Origin: Nitriliruptoraceae bacterium
GTDB taxonomy: Bacteria > Actinomycetota > Nitriliruptoria > Nitriliruptorales > Nitriliruptoraceae
Direction of reading: 5' to 3'
Assembly: GCA_007118045.1 (NCBI GenBank)
Contig: SKTG01000144.1
Span: 1-7,262, forward strand
Length of the DNA stretch: 7,262 nucleotides
Positions 1-6,320 of the stretch are shown here, one piece after another. The translations under genes were made by a program, and so were the position numbers. Every line of letters begins with the position of its first letter. Within the stretch, counting starts at the first letter, position 1. The notes beneath the pieces are model-generated. The model searched no databases, was not told the DNA's origin, and saw only the letters and a list, made by a program, of their open reading frames with translations.

Positions 1-1179
1 CGTGGTGGCGGTCGCCGCGAAGAGCGGGATGCCAGGGATGGGGAGCTCGACGACGCCGAGGTGCGTACCGGCGTGCTCGACCTGCTGCCCGAGGGCTACG
101 GCTTCCTGCGTTGCACTGGCTACCTCGCGGGCAGCAGGGACGTCTACGTGTCGCAGTCGTTCGTCCGGCGCTTCGACCTGCGCCGCGGCGATCTCGTCTC
201 GGGTCCGATCCGGCGCAACAAGAACAACGACAAGTTCCCGGCGCTCGCCCGCGTCGACACGGTCGAGGGAGAGCCCTTGCCAGCCGACCCGAGGGCCGCT
301 CGTCGACCGGACTTCAAGGACCTGACCCCCCTGTTCCCCCAGGACCGGCTCAGTCTGGAGCTGCCGGGTGGCTCGCCGATGGCGATGCGCCTGGTGGACA
401 TGCTGGCGCCCATCGGCAAGGGCCAGCGCGGGTTGCTGGTCTCGCCTCCCAAGGCCGGCAAGACCACGGTGCTCAAGCAGCTCGCCGCCGCGATCGAGAC
501 CAACGATCCCGACGTCCACCTGATGGTGCTCCTGGTGGACGAACGACCCGAGGAGGTGACCGACTTCGAGCGTTCGTGCCGGGGCGAGGTGCTCTCCTCC
601 ACGTTCGATCGACCGGCCGAGGACCACGCCCAGGTCGCCGAGCTGACGATCGAGCGGGCCAAGCGGTTGGTCGAGCGTGGCGAGGACGTGGTCGTGCTGC
701 TCGATTCGATCACCCGGCTCGGTCGGGCCTACAACCTCGCGACGCCCGCCTCGGGGCGCATCCTCTCGGGCGGCATCGACTCGGCGGCTCTCTACCCACC
801 GAAGCGCTTCTTCGGCGCGGCCCGCAACATCGAGGAGGGCGGGTCGCTGACCATCATCGCGACGGCGCTGGTGGAGACCGGCTCACGTGCGGACGAGGTG
901 ATCTTCGAGGAGTTCAAGGGCACCGGCAACATGGAGCTACGCCTGGATCGCCGGATGGAGCAGAAGCGCATCTTCCCCGCGATCGACATCGCCGCCTCTG
1001 GCACGCGCCGGGAGGAGCTGCTCCTGCCGGAGGGCGATCTCGAGACGGTCTGGAAGCTGCGACGGCTGCTCTCGAGCATGGATCCGGAGGCGGCGTTGCA
1101 GCTCTTGATCGACAAGTTGAAGGTGACCCGTTCCAACGAGCAGTTCCTGCAGATGGTGGCCAAGTCCAACCTGCAGTGA
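1..1179 (+). CDS. rho: Transcription termination factor Rho (5' end outside window)
   Basis: Rho is the hexameric RNA-dependent ATPase/translocase that ends untranslated transcripts in the cytoplasm. The frame is open from base 1, so the start lies upstream. 392 residues are visible; numbers below count from base 1. Residues 1-20 are Arg/Gly/Asp/Glu-rich, like the end of the long N-terminal insertion of actinobacterial Rho. The cold-shock-like RNA-binding domain follows, with the RNP1-type motif GYGFLR at 32-37. The RecA-type motor has a Walker A motif SPPKAGKTT at 148-156 (Lys154), LLVDERPEEVTD after it, a Walker B strand VVVLLD ending at Asp235, then SITRLGRAYN. The central-channel segments follow, including YPPKRFFGAARNIEEGG and FEEFKGTGNMEL. 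All motor motifs are intact, and the C-terminus (RSNEQFLQMV) is normal. The stop TGA is only 5 bp from the stop of the convergent DUF218 gene. Identification is very secure. Confidence 0.97.
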   Translation, partial: RGGGRREERDARDGELDDAEVRTGVLDLLPEGYGFLRCTGYLAGSRDVYVSQSFVRRFDLRRGDLVSGPIRRNKNNDKFPALARVDTVEGEPLPADPRAARRPDFKDLTPLFPQDRLSLELPGGSPMAMRLVDMLAPIGKGQRGLLVSPPKAGKTTVLKQLAAAIETNDPDVHLMVLLVDERPEEVTDFERSCRGEVLSSTFDRPAEDHAQVAELTIERAKRLVERGEDVVVLLDSITRLGRAYNLATPASGRILSGGIDSAALYPPKRFFGAARNIEEGGSLTIIATALVETGSRADEVIFEEFKGTGNMELRLDRRMEQKRIFPAIDIAASGTRREELLLPEGDLETVWKLRRLLSSMDPEAALQLLIDKLKVTRSNEQFLQMVAKSNLQ

Positions 1180-1184
1180 CCGCG

Positions 1185-1703
1185 TCAGCAGGCCCGTCGT
1201 ACGGTCGCGCCGGCCAGTGTGCCGATGCCCTCGCGCACGAAGTGCACCGCGTCGACGACCAACGGCTCGGGGCGCTCGGCACCCACCACGCTGACGGCGT
1301 CGCCGAGGCACTGTCGGAACAGGTACCGGCTCCGACTGGTGTGGAAGTCGGTCGTCACCACGGTGACGTGGTCCCAGCCGCGTTCCGCTGCCATGGCGGC
1401 CACGTCGGCCGCTTCCCCGGCGGTGTTGCCCGGCTCCGGTTCGAAGCACAGGGCGTCCTCGCCGCACACCCGCCCCTGCAGTTCGCCGTAGAGGGCCGCG
1501 GACGACGAGAGCACGAGCTCCGCGTCGTACCGATCGGCCACCTCGATGCCCAGCGCGGCGCGTTCCCCGGCTGATCCGCCGAGCACGACCACCGCGGCGG
1601 GATCCTGCGGCACGTCGTCCCTCGGGACCAGGAAGGCGATGCCGACCGCCACCGGGGTCAGGACGAACGCCGCGACCAGCGCCCCTACGAGCCAGCCGCG
1701 CAC
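1185..1703 (-). CDS. Membrane-anchored DUF218 (YdcF/SanA-like) protein
   Basis: A 172-residue protein. Residues 1-26 form a hydrophobic N-terminal segment (MRGWLVGALVAAFVLTP), a signal anchor or uncleaved signal peptide that should place the rest outside the membrane. The DUF218 features follow: strand AAVVVLGGS at 36-44, the PGNTAGEA motif near 91-98, and VTVVTTDFHTSRSRYLF at 113-129 with His121 and Arg124 in the usual 'yHxxRA' place. Relatives such as SanA and YdcF are linked to envelope integrity, but their biochemical function is unsettled. There are four cysteines (80, 86, 132 and the last residue 172), all in the predicted extracytoplasmic part, so disulphides are possible. The GTG at 1703 is the first in-frame standard start after the upstream gene ends. 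Its ribosome site is weak, so the start is uncertain. The gene lies 35 bp behind the BI-1 gene, probably in the same transcript. Confidence 0.8.
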   Translation of the reverse strand: MRGWLVGALVAAFVLTPVAVGIAFLVPRDDVPQDPAAVVVLGGSAGERAALGIEVADRYDAELVLSSSAALYGELQGRVCGEDALCFEPEPGNTAGEAADVAAMAAERGWDHVTVVTTDFHTSRSRYLFRQCLGDAVSVVGAERPEPLVVDAVHFVREGIGTLAGATVRRAC

Positions 1704-1738
1704 CCGTGCGGATCCGGCCGGGTGTCCGTCACGCCTCG

Positions 1739-2452
1739 TCAGCGTCGCATGAGCAGCTGCAGGACGTACCAGAAGAGCAGCGCGATCGAGGAGAACAGGT
1801 TCATCGCCGCCTGTGTCTCCATGTGGGGCGGGTACGAGTGGTAGATCTTCTGCGTGTCGTAGAGGATGGCCGCGCCGGCGAACGCGATCATGGCCACCGG
1901 GAACCAGACTCCGAGCGTGAACCCGAACAGCACCGACGCCACGATCGCGCCGAGGGCCAGCAGCCCGATCCACAGCAGGAACGGGCGCAGGAAGCTGAAG
2001 TCCTTGCTCGTGCGGATGGCGATGACCGACAGCACGGCGAACGCGAGCAGCGAGATCTGCGCGGCGGTCTCGATCGTGCCCTCGAGGGCCGGCGTGTTCG
2101 CGGCGATGTAGAGCGGGGTAGCGAACAGCAGCGCGTTGGCGACCACCAGGAGCGCGTAGCCACCGAACGCGGCCGCGGGCGTGGTCGCGCGGTACGACAG
2201 CCGGCTCGCGAGCCACGAGACGAGCATGAAGCCGCCGAGGATCAGCAGCCAGTTCGTGCTGGCCACCAGGGAGGTGATCATCGCGGCGAAGGAGGCGTCC
2301 GGGCTCGGCAGGGTGAACAGCGCGAACTCGACCACGATGAACGCGGCGATGCCGGCCAGCAGGCGCACGTAGACCCGGGTCATGAACTGGCTGCGGACCT
2401 CGACCGGCTGTTGCGCGACCGGCCGTTCCAAGCTGGGAGCTGGCATGCTCAC
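1739..2452 (-). CDS. Bax inhibitor-1 (BI-1/YccA/YetJ) family membrane protein
   Basis: A 237-residue inner-membrane protein with about seven hydrophobic helices from residue 27 onward, typical in size and layout for the BI-1 (TMBIM) family. The conserved N-terminal block reads RSQFMTRVYVRLLAGI (residues 20-35). The C-terminal signature reads AGAAILYDTQKIYHSYPP, with Asp199 in the ILYD motif, and a short final helix ends in LLMRR. Bacterial members such as B. subtilis YetJ are pH-dependent calcium leak channels; YccA of E. coli interacts with FtsH. The role here is not known. By my recalled alignment, the second aspartate of the YetJ Asp pair falls on Ser221/Ser222 in NLFSSI, so proton gating may differ. 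The start is GTG 2452, with GGAGGAG at 2464-2458 and a 5-nt spacer. ATG at 2446 (11-nt spacing) is an alternative. It is the first gene of a minus-strand pair and diverges from rpmE. Confidence 0.88.
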   Translation of the reverse strand: MSMPAPSLERPVAQQPVEVRSQFMTRVYVRLLAGIAAFIVVEFALFTLPSPDASFAAMITSLVASTNWLLILGGFMLVSWLASRLSYRATTPAAAFGGYALLVVANALLFATPLYIAANTPALEGTIETAAQISLLAFAVLSVIAIRTSKDFSFLRPFLLWIGLLALGAIVASVLFGFTLGVWFPVAMIAFAGAAILYDTQKIYHSYPPHMETQAAMNLFSSIALLFWYVLQLLMRR

Positions 2453-2568
2453 GGGGACTCCTCCGCGGGTCTGGTGGTGGACGTAGTGTGCCCCATCGGA
2501 GCGACCGGACGTGACGGCACGCGGCGGTGTCCCGGGAGCGCGCGGCCGGGCGAGCGGCCCGAGCCGTC

Positions 2569-2577
2569 TGGTACCCT
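2569..2577 (+). promoter_or_regulatory. Candidate extended -10 promoter for rpmE
   Basis: The sequence TGGTACCCT contains TACCCT (2572-2577), which fits the TAnnnT pattern of actinobacterial -10 boxes, preceded by an extended TGG. I see no good -35 hexamer at the expected distance. It would start transcription near 2583-2585, just before the first leader hairpin, giving a leader of about 215 nt. This is a pattern match only. Confidence 0.4.
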
Positions 2578-2585
2578 CACCGTCC

Positions 2586-2800
2586 CGCGCGCCCCCTGGC
2601 GCGCGTTCGTGTGAGCGTTGCAGCTCGGGAGTTCGTCGCGTGACGCCACGTACGGACCGTCGTGGACCCCTCGGCCCGCCCCTTCCTCACCCGCCGGTGT
2701 CCCTCGACCGGTGGACCCCGTGAGCGAGCTCCAGCAGCGAGAGCCACCGACCACCCCACCGACCGCGCCGCGACCGCGCGCCGCCTGGAGGACCACGAAG
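2586..2800 (+). promoter_or_regulatory. Structured rpmE 5' leader (candidate L31 leader RNA)
   Basis: This gene-free stretch holds several inverted repeats in the sense direction. Hairpin 1 is a perfect 8-bp stem, 2586-2593 with 2598-2605, loop CCCT, at the likely transcript 5' end. A small stem pairs 2613-2616 with 2623-2626. Hairpin 2 pairs CCACG (2646-2650) with CGTGG (2661-2665) and continues inward by 3 bp past a bulged T. Hairpin 3 pairs 2691-2698 with 2707-2714, 8 bp including one G-T. The ribosome binding site GGAGG is at 2787-2791, 9 nt before the rpmE ATG. Two arms can also pair near that site: CGTGG with CCACG at 2793-2797, and GGCGCGCG (2598-2605) with CGCGCGCC at 2775-2782. Leader RNAs upstream of L31 genes are known as candidates in several bacterial groups, but I cannot match a named motif. 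Chance stems are common at this GC content. Confidence 0.45.
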
Positions 2801-3007
2801 ATGAAGCAGGGCATCCACCCCGAGTACACGCTCGCCACCGTGACGTGCTCGTGCGGGAACTCGTTCGAGACCCGCGCCACGGTCGACGCGATCTCCGTCG
2901 AGCTGTGCAACCAGTGCCACCCCTTCTACACCGGGAAGCAGAAGCTGGTCGACACCGGTGGTCGTGTCGACCGGTTCAAGCGCCGCATGGAGAAGGCCGG
3001 CAGGTAG
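2801..3007 (+). CDS. rpmE: 50S ribosomal protein L31, zinc-binding (C+) type
   Basis: A 68-residue protein of normal length for L31, which sits on the large subunit and helps bridge to the 30S head. The N-terminus MKQGIHPEY is the family start. Cysteines at 16 and 18 (CSC) and at 36 and 39 (CNQC) make the four-Cys zinc site of the C+ form, and HPFYTGKQKLVDTGGRVDRF is the conserved core. ATG 2801 is chosen because it matches the family N-terminus and has GGAGG 9 nt upstream; the frame is open further upstream but that part is low-complexity. C+ L31 is the zinc-replete form. I see no recognisable Zur box, though I could not search for one properly. It is followed after 19 nt by zwf and is probably the first gene of a three-gene transcript. 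It lies downstream of rho, a common actinobacterial neighbourhood, but separated from it here by two inverted genes. Confidence 0.97.
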   Translation: MKQGIHPEYTLATVTCSCGNSFETRATVDAISVELCNQCHPFYTGKQKLVDTGGRVDRFKRRMEKAGR

Positions 3008-3026
3008 CAGCCCGCGCGGCGCGCTC

Positions 3027-4433
3027 ATGATGGAGGCCGGCCCCGACGACTCGGACGCGATCGTCCTGTTCGGAGCGACGGGCGACCTCGCGAAGCGCAA
3101 GCTCTTCCCGGCACTGCACCGGCTCGCCGAGCAGGACCGGCTGCCGAGCACGGTCGTCGGGATCGGCCGCTCCGCCTGGGACGTCGGGACGCTGCGCGAG
3201 CACGCGCGCGCGATGTTGCCGACGGACACCGAGTTGCAACGCCGGGCAGCCGACCGGCTCGCGGCGTCGCTGCGCTACGTCCAGGGCGGCTACCACGATC
3301 GAGCCACCTACGAGGGGCTCGTCGCCGCGCTGGAGGGCCATCGGCGCCCGTTGCTCTACCTCGCCGTGCCACCGAGCGTGTTCGAGACGGTCGTCGCCGG
3401 CCTCGCGGACGTCGGGTTGCACGAGCACGGCCGGGTCGTGCTCGAGAAGCCGTTCGGCCGTGACCTCGCGTCCGCCCGGGAGCTCAACCGCTGCGTGCTC
3501 CGCCGCTTCGACGAGTCGCAGGTGTTCCGGATCGACCACTTCCTCGGCAAGGAGGAGGTGCTCGACCTGCTCGTGCTGCGGTTCGCGAACGTCTTCCTCG
3601 AGCCGGTCTGGAACCGCCAGTACATCGATCACGTGCAGATCACCCTGGCCGAGGACTACGGCGTCGAGGGCCGGGGCGGGTTCTACGACGAGGTCGGCGC
3701 GATCCGCGACGTGGTGCAGAACCACCTGCTCCAGCTGTTGACGCTGGTCGCCATGGAGCCGCCGACCTCGAGCGACGCCGGCGCGCTGCGCGACGAACGG
3801 TCGAAGGTCCTGCGCGCCATGCCACCGTTGGAGCCGGCGCAGGTGGTGCGCGGGCAGGTCGCCGGCTACCGCGACGAGCCGGGCGTCGCGGCGGACTCAC
3901 AGGTCGAGACCTTCGTCGCGCTGCGGGCACAGATCGAGTCGTGGCGGTGGGCCGGAGTGCCGTTCTTCATCCGTGCCGGCAAGAACCTGCCGGTGACCGC
4001 CACGGAGATCCTGGTGGAGTTCGCCCGACCGCCCCGGCTCTTCTTCGCCAGGGAGGACGCTCCGGCGCCCCACCCGAACCACCTCCTGTTCCGGGTCAAG
4101 CCCGGCGAGCGTCTGGCCATGGGGGTGCAGCTCAAGCAGCCGGGTGACGAGCTGTTCAGCCGCGAGGTCGAGCTCGCCTACCGCTACGACGAGCGTCACG
4201 AGGGCGTGCGCGACGACGCCTACGCGCGGCTCCTCGGGGATGCCGTGGCGGGGGATCAGCGGCTCTTCGCCCGGGCCGACAGCGTCGAGGAGGCGTGGCG
4301 GATCGTGGCCCCCGTCCTGGATCAGGCGTCACCCGTCGAGGTCTATCCGGCGGGTAGCTGGGGTCCAGTGGGCGCAGCGGACCTGCTCGACGGCCACGGA
4401 GCGTGGCACGACCCACGGCCCGACGGACCGTGA
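3027..4433 (+). CDS. zwf: Glucose-6-phosphate 1-dehydrogenase
   Basis: This enzyme oxidises glucose 6-phosphate to 6-phosphogluconolactone with reduction of NADP+ (or NAD+), the entry step of the oxidative pentose phosphate pathway in the cytoplasm. From ATG 3027 it has 468 residues, within the family range. Seen in order: the dinucleotide-binding loop GATGDL (16-21) with Lys23; EKPFG (140-144); the active-site block RIDHFLGKE with Asp170 and His171; LRFANVFLEPVWNRQYIDHVQIT; QNHLLQ with His233, which aligns with the catalytic base; AMEPP; and FFIRAGKNLP (Arg316, Lys319). The common DHYLGK signature reads DHFLGK here. Start choice: two adjacent ATGs (3027 and 3030) follow the rpmE stop by 19 nt and put GATGDL at the usual depth. 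The ribosome site is poor, so translation may depend on rpmE. GTG codons at 2958 and 2964 would overlap rpmE and add an unconserved tail. The stop overlaps pgl. Confidence 0.96.
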   Translation: MMEAGPDDSDAIVLFGATGDLAKRKLFPALHRLAEQDRLPSTVVGIGRSAWDVGTLREHARAMLPTDTELQRRAADRLAASLRYVQGGYHDRATYEGLVAALEGHRRPLLYLAVPPSVFETVVAGLADVGLHEHGRVVLEKPFGRDLASARELNRCVLRRFDESQVFRIDHFLGKEEVLDLLVLRFANVFLEPVWNRQYIDHVQITLAEDYGVEGRGGFYDEVGAIRDVVQNHLLQLLTLVAMEPPTSSDAGALRDERSKVLRAMPPLEPAQVVRGQVAGYRDEPGVAADSQVETFVALRAQIESWRWAGVPFFIRAGKNLPVTATEILVEFARPPRLFFAREDAPAPHPNHLLFRVKPGERLAMGVQLKQPGDELFSREVELAYRYDERHEGVRDDAYARLLGDAVAGDQRLFARADSVEEAWRIVAPVLDQASPVEVYPAGSWGPVGAADLLDGHGAWHDPRPDGP

Positions 4434-5164
4434 TCGACGACGCCGGGAGCAGGGTCCAGCTCGAGATCGTCCCCTCCGGGGTGCTGCCCCGCCACGTCGC
4501 GGCGGTCGTCGCCGCGCGTCTGCGCGACGCCGTCCAAGCGCGTGGGATGGCGACGCTCGCCGTCAGCGGTGGCGGGACGCCGCTGACCATGCTCGACGCG
4601 TTGGCGCAGCTGCCCGTGCCGTGGGCGCAGGTGCACGTGCTGCAGGTCGACGAGCGGGTCGCCCCCGACGGCGACGCCGCCCGCAACGCCGAGGGCCTGC
4701 GCGCACACCTGCTGGACGTCGCACCGGTCCCGGCGACGAACGCGCACCTCGTGCCGGTCGGCGACCTCGATGCCGCCGAGGCGGCAGCGACGTACGCCGG
4801 GACCCTCGCCGCCGTCGCAGGCACACCGGCGGTGCTCGACGTGGTCCAGCTCGGGATCGGCGACGACGGTCACACCGCCTCGCTCTTCCCGGGCGACACG
4901 GTCCTCGAGGTGGTCGATCGCGACGTGGCCGCCACGAGCGCGCCCCACCACGGCCACGGCCGGGTCACGCTGACGTACCCGGCACTCGCACGGGCCCGCC
5001 GGCGGGTGTGGATGGTCGTGGGGGAGGAGAAGGCGGAAGCGGTCTCACGCCTCTGGCAGCGCGATCCCTCCGCGCCGGCCGCCCGGCTCCCACCCGAGCG
5101 CTCGCTGCTCGTGGTCGACGAGGCGGCTGCGAGCGCCCTGCCGGACACGGTCCGGGGCACCTGA
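4430..5164 (+). CDS. pgl: 6-phosphogluconolactonase
   Basis: It hydrolyses 6-phosphogluconolactone, the product of Zwf, to 6-phosphogluconate. The family is the NagB-like (DevB-type) lactonase. With GTG 4430 the protein has 244 residues, normal for bacterial Pgl. Motifs seen: LAVSGGGTP (43-51), the phosphate-binding loop; VLQVDERVAPDGDAARN (70-86), with the DER motif; QLGIGDDGHTASLFPG (140-155), with the likely catalytic His148; and RVTLTYPAL (178-186). The GTG overlaps the zwf stop as GTGA (4430-4433), the usual arrangement for translational coupling, and no strong separate ribosome site is visible. An in-frame GTG at 4403 would add nine residues and overlap zwf by 31 nt; I consider it less likely. 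The neighbouring zwf supports the assignment, since the two steps are consecutive. gnd is not in the window. A hairpin at 5201-5237 follows the stop. Confidence 0.95.
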   Translation: MIDDAGSRVQLEIVPSGVLPRHVAAVVAARLRDAVQARGMATLAVSGGGTPLTMLDALAQLPVPWAQVHVLQVDERVAPDGDAARNAEGLRAHLLDVAPVPATNAHLVPVGDLDAAEAAATYAGTLAAVAGTPAVLDVVQLGIGDDGHTASLFPGDTVLEVVDRDVAATSAPHHGHGRVTLTYPALARARRRVWMVVGEEKAEAVSRLWQRDPSAPAARLPPERSLLVVDEAAASALPDTVRGT

Positions 5165-5200
5165 GTTCGACGCTCAGCGGGGTCTCCGGGACATCCCGAC

Positions 5201-5237
5201 CGCCACCCTCGGGCCGGTCAGCCCGGCGACGGTGGCG
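5201..5237. terminator. Stem-loop between convergent pgl and methyltransferase genes
   Basis: CGCCACC (5201-5207) pairs with GGTGGCG (5231-5237), and CGGGC (5210-5214) pairs with GCCCG (5221-5225). This gives 12 base pairs with an asymmetric internal loop and a 6-nt terminal loop. It starts 36 nt after the pgl stop and touches the methyltransferase stop codon on the other strand, so it could end both transcripts. There is no T-tract on either side, so it is not a classical intrinsic terminator. U-less stem-loops are proposed to act this way in high-GC actinobacteria; 3'-end protection is the alternative. Confidence 0.5.
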
Positions 5238-6320
5238 CTAGCGCTGCGGCCGGCAGACGTAGAAGACCGCGGTCGGGTCGTCGTCGAAGGTGTGGACCTC
5301 GACGTCCTCGAACCCTGCGCGGGCGAACAGGGTCTGCGCCCGCTCGCGGCCCCACATCGCGCCGTAGCCGGCGCCACCGGCGGCCAGCGAGACGGTCATG
5401 CAGTGCAGGCACGAGGCCGTGAAGACGAACGGTCCCAGGGGGTGGTCGATGTCGTCGCCGTGGTTGCCGGCGGCGTCGATGTCCTGGGCGAGGTAGACGC
5501 CGTCGTCAGCGACCGTCCTGCGGATGGCCCGGGTGACCGCGTCCGGGTCGGCCTGGTCGTGCACGGCGTCGAAGGTGGTGATCAGCTGGGCAGCGCCGGG
5601 CTCCTCGACCTCGGCCAGCCGGGCGGCGTCGACGGCGTGGAACGCGACGTTGTCCAGGCCCCGGGCGGCGGCGGTCTCGCGGGCATAGCGGACCGCCTCC
5701 TCGGAGAGGTCGTAGCCGGTGAAGCTGCTGTTCGGGTACCAGCTGGCGAGCTCGTTGAGCGCCCGCCCGCGCCCGCAACCGACGTCGACCGCGCGGATAC
5801 CACGCTCCAAGCGGTCGGTGAGGCCAGGGACGAGGGGCAGGATCCTGGGGTGTAGCGCCGGGATCACTGCCTGTGCGCTCTCCTCCTCCATGATCTCGTG
5901 GAAGCGGGGGAAGTGCTCGTAGCCGAGCCCGCCCCCCTCGCGGAAGCAGGTGAGGATGTCGTCCTCGTTCGCCCCGAAGACGGGGATGTACTGGGCGTAC
6001 ACCGCGAGGTTCTGGTCCGCGTGTCGAGTGATCAACTGGGCGTGCTCGGCCAGCAGGTCGTAGGCGCCGGTCTCCGGGTCGTGCTCCACGATGCGACCGG
6101 CGGTCATCGCCCCGAGCCACTCCAAGACGTAGCGTTCGTCGAGCCCGGCATGCTCGGCCAGAGCGGTGGCGTCAACAGGGCCGGTCTCGGCCAGGGTGTC
6201 GAACAGTCCGGTGCGGTGACCGATGGAGATCATCAGGCACAGTGCGCCATGGTTGATGGTCTCGACCAGCTGCTGCTCGAAGTCCTCCACGCGTTGCGGA
6301 TCGATCGTGATGGTGCTCAT
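5238..6320 (-). CDS. SAM-dependent methyltransferase with N-terminal winged helix (Rv2258c-like)
   Basis: A 360-residue protein. Residues about 20-100 form a winged-helix or dimerisation domain (GLFDTLAE, DERYVLEWLGAMTAGRIVEHD). A middle segment follows (YIPVFGANEDDILTCFREGGG, then YEHFPRFHEIMEEES). The class I methyltransferase fold has motif I VDVGCGRGRA (178-187), the acidic end of strand 2 at Asp204 (FTGYDLS), and FDAVHDQADP (250-259). The C-terminal block DHPLGPFVFTASCLHCMTVSLAAGGAG is diagnostic of the group that includes M. tuberculosis Rv2258c, often labelled a transcriptional regulator because of its winged helix. The substrate is unknown. Cys304 and Cys307 form a CxxC within SCLHCM. 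ATG 6320 has GGAGGAG 5 nt upstream (6332-6326), and the frame upstream is low-complexity, so the start is firm. It is transcribed divergently from the AfsR/SARP-type regulator, which may control it; that is inferred from position only. Confidence 0.9.
   Translation of the reverse strand: MSTITIDPQRVEDFEQQLVETINHGALCLMISIGHRTGLFDTLAETGPVDATALAEHAGLDERYVLEWLGAMTAGRIVEHDPETGAYDLLAEHAQLITRHADQNLAVYAQYIPVFGANEDDILTCFREGGGLGYEHFPRFHEIMEEESAQAVIPALHPRILPLVPGLTDRLERGIRAVDVGCGRGRALNELASWYPNSSFTGYDLSEEAVRYARETAAARGLDNVAFHAVDAARLAEVEEPGAAQLITTFDAVHDQADPDAVTRAIRRTVADDGVYLAQDIDAAGNHGDDIDHPLGPFVFTASCLHCMTVSLAAGGAGYGAMWGRERAQTLFARAGFEDVEVHTFDDDPTAVFYVCRPQR

Noticed and set aside
1180..1240. A possible rho terminator after the stop
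   Set aside because: Only weak, widely spaced complementarity (GACCG with CGGTC) is present, and it lies inside the DUF218 coding region.
111..1574. A 487-codon open frame on the plus strand overlapping rho and the DUF218 gene
   Set aside because: It is Arg/Gly/Ala-rich low-complexity sequence in a shifted frame over two clearly conserved genes, as expected at this GC content.
1704..2216. Upstream extension of the DUF218 frame to a 343-residue protein
   Set aside because: The added part is a shadow of the BI-1 gene with no conserved features; the hydrophobic anchor and DUF218 domain begin after GTG 1703.
2453..2570. A promoter for the BI-1 gene on the minus strand
   Set aside because: A CACACT-like hexamer near 2490 is the best I can see, with no -35 partner; too weak to annotate.
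2958..3026. Earlier GTG starts for zwf at 2958 or 2964
   Set aside because: They would overlap rpmE and add an unconserved tail; the ATG pair at 3027/3030 fits the family N-terminus.
4403..4429. GTG 4403 as the pgl start
   Set aside because: It needs a 31-nt overlap with zwf and adds Arg-rich residues; GTG 4430 gives a GTGA stop-start overlap and normal length.
4144..5241. A 365-codon plus-strand frame across the zwf end and pgl
   Set aside because: It is low-complexity Arg/Ser/Gly sequence in a shifted frame; the pgl frame carries all the conserved motifs.
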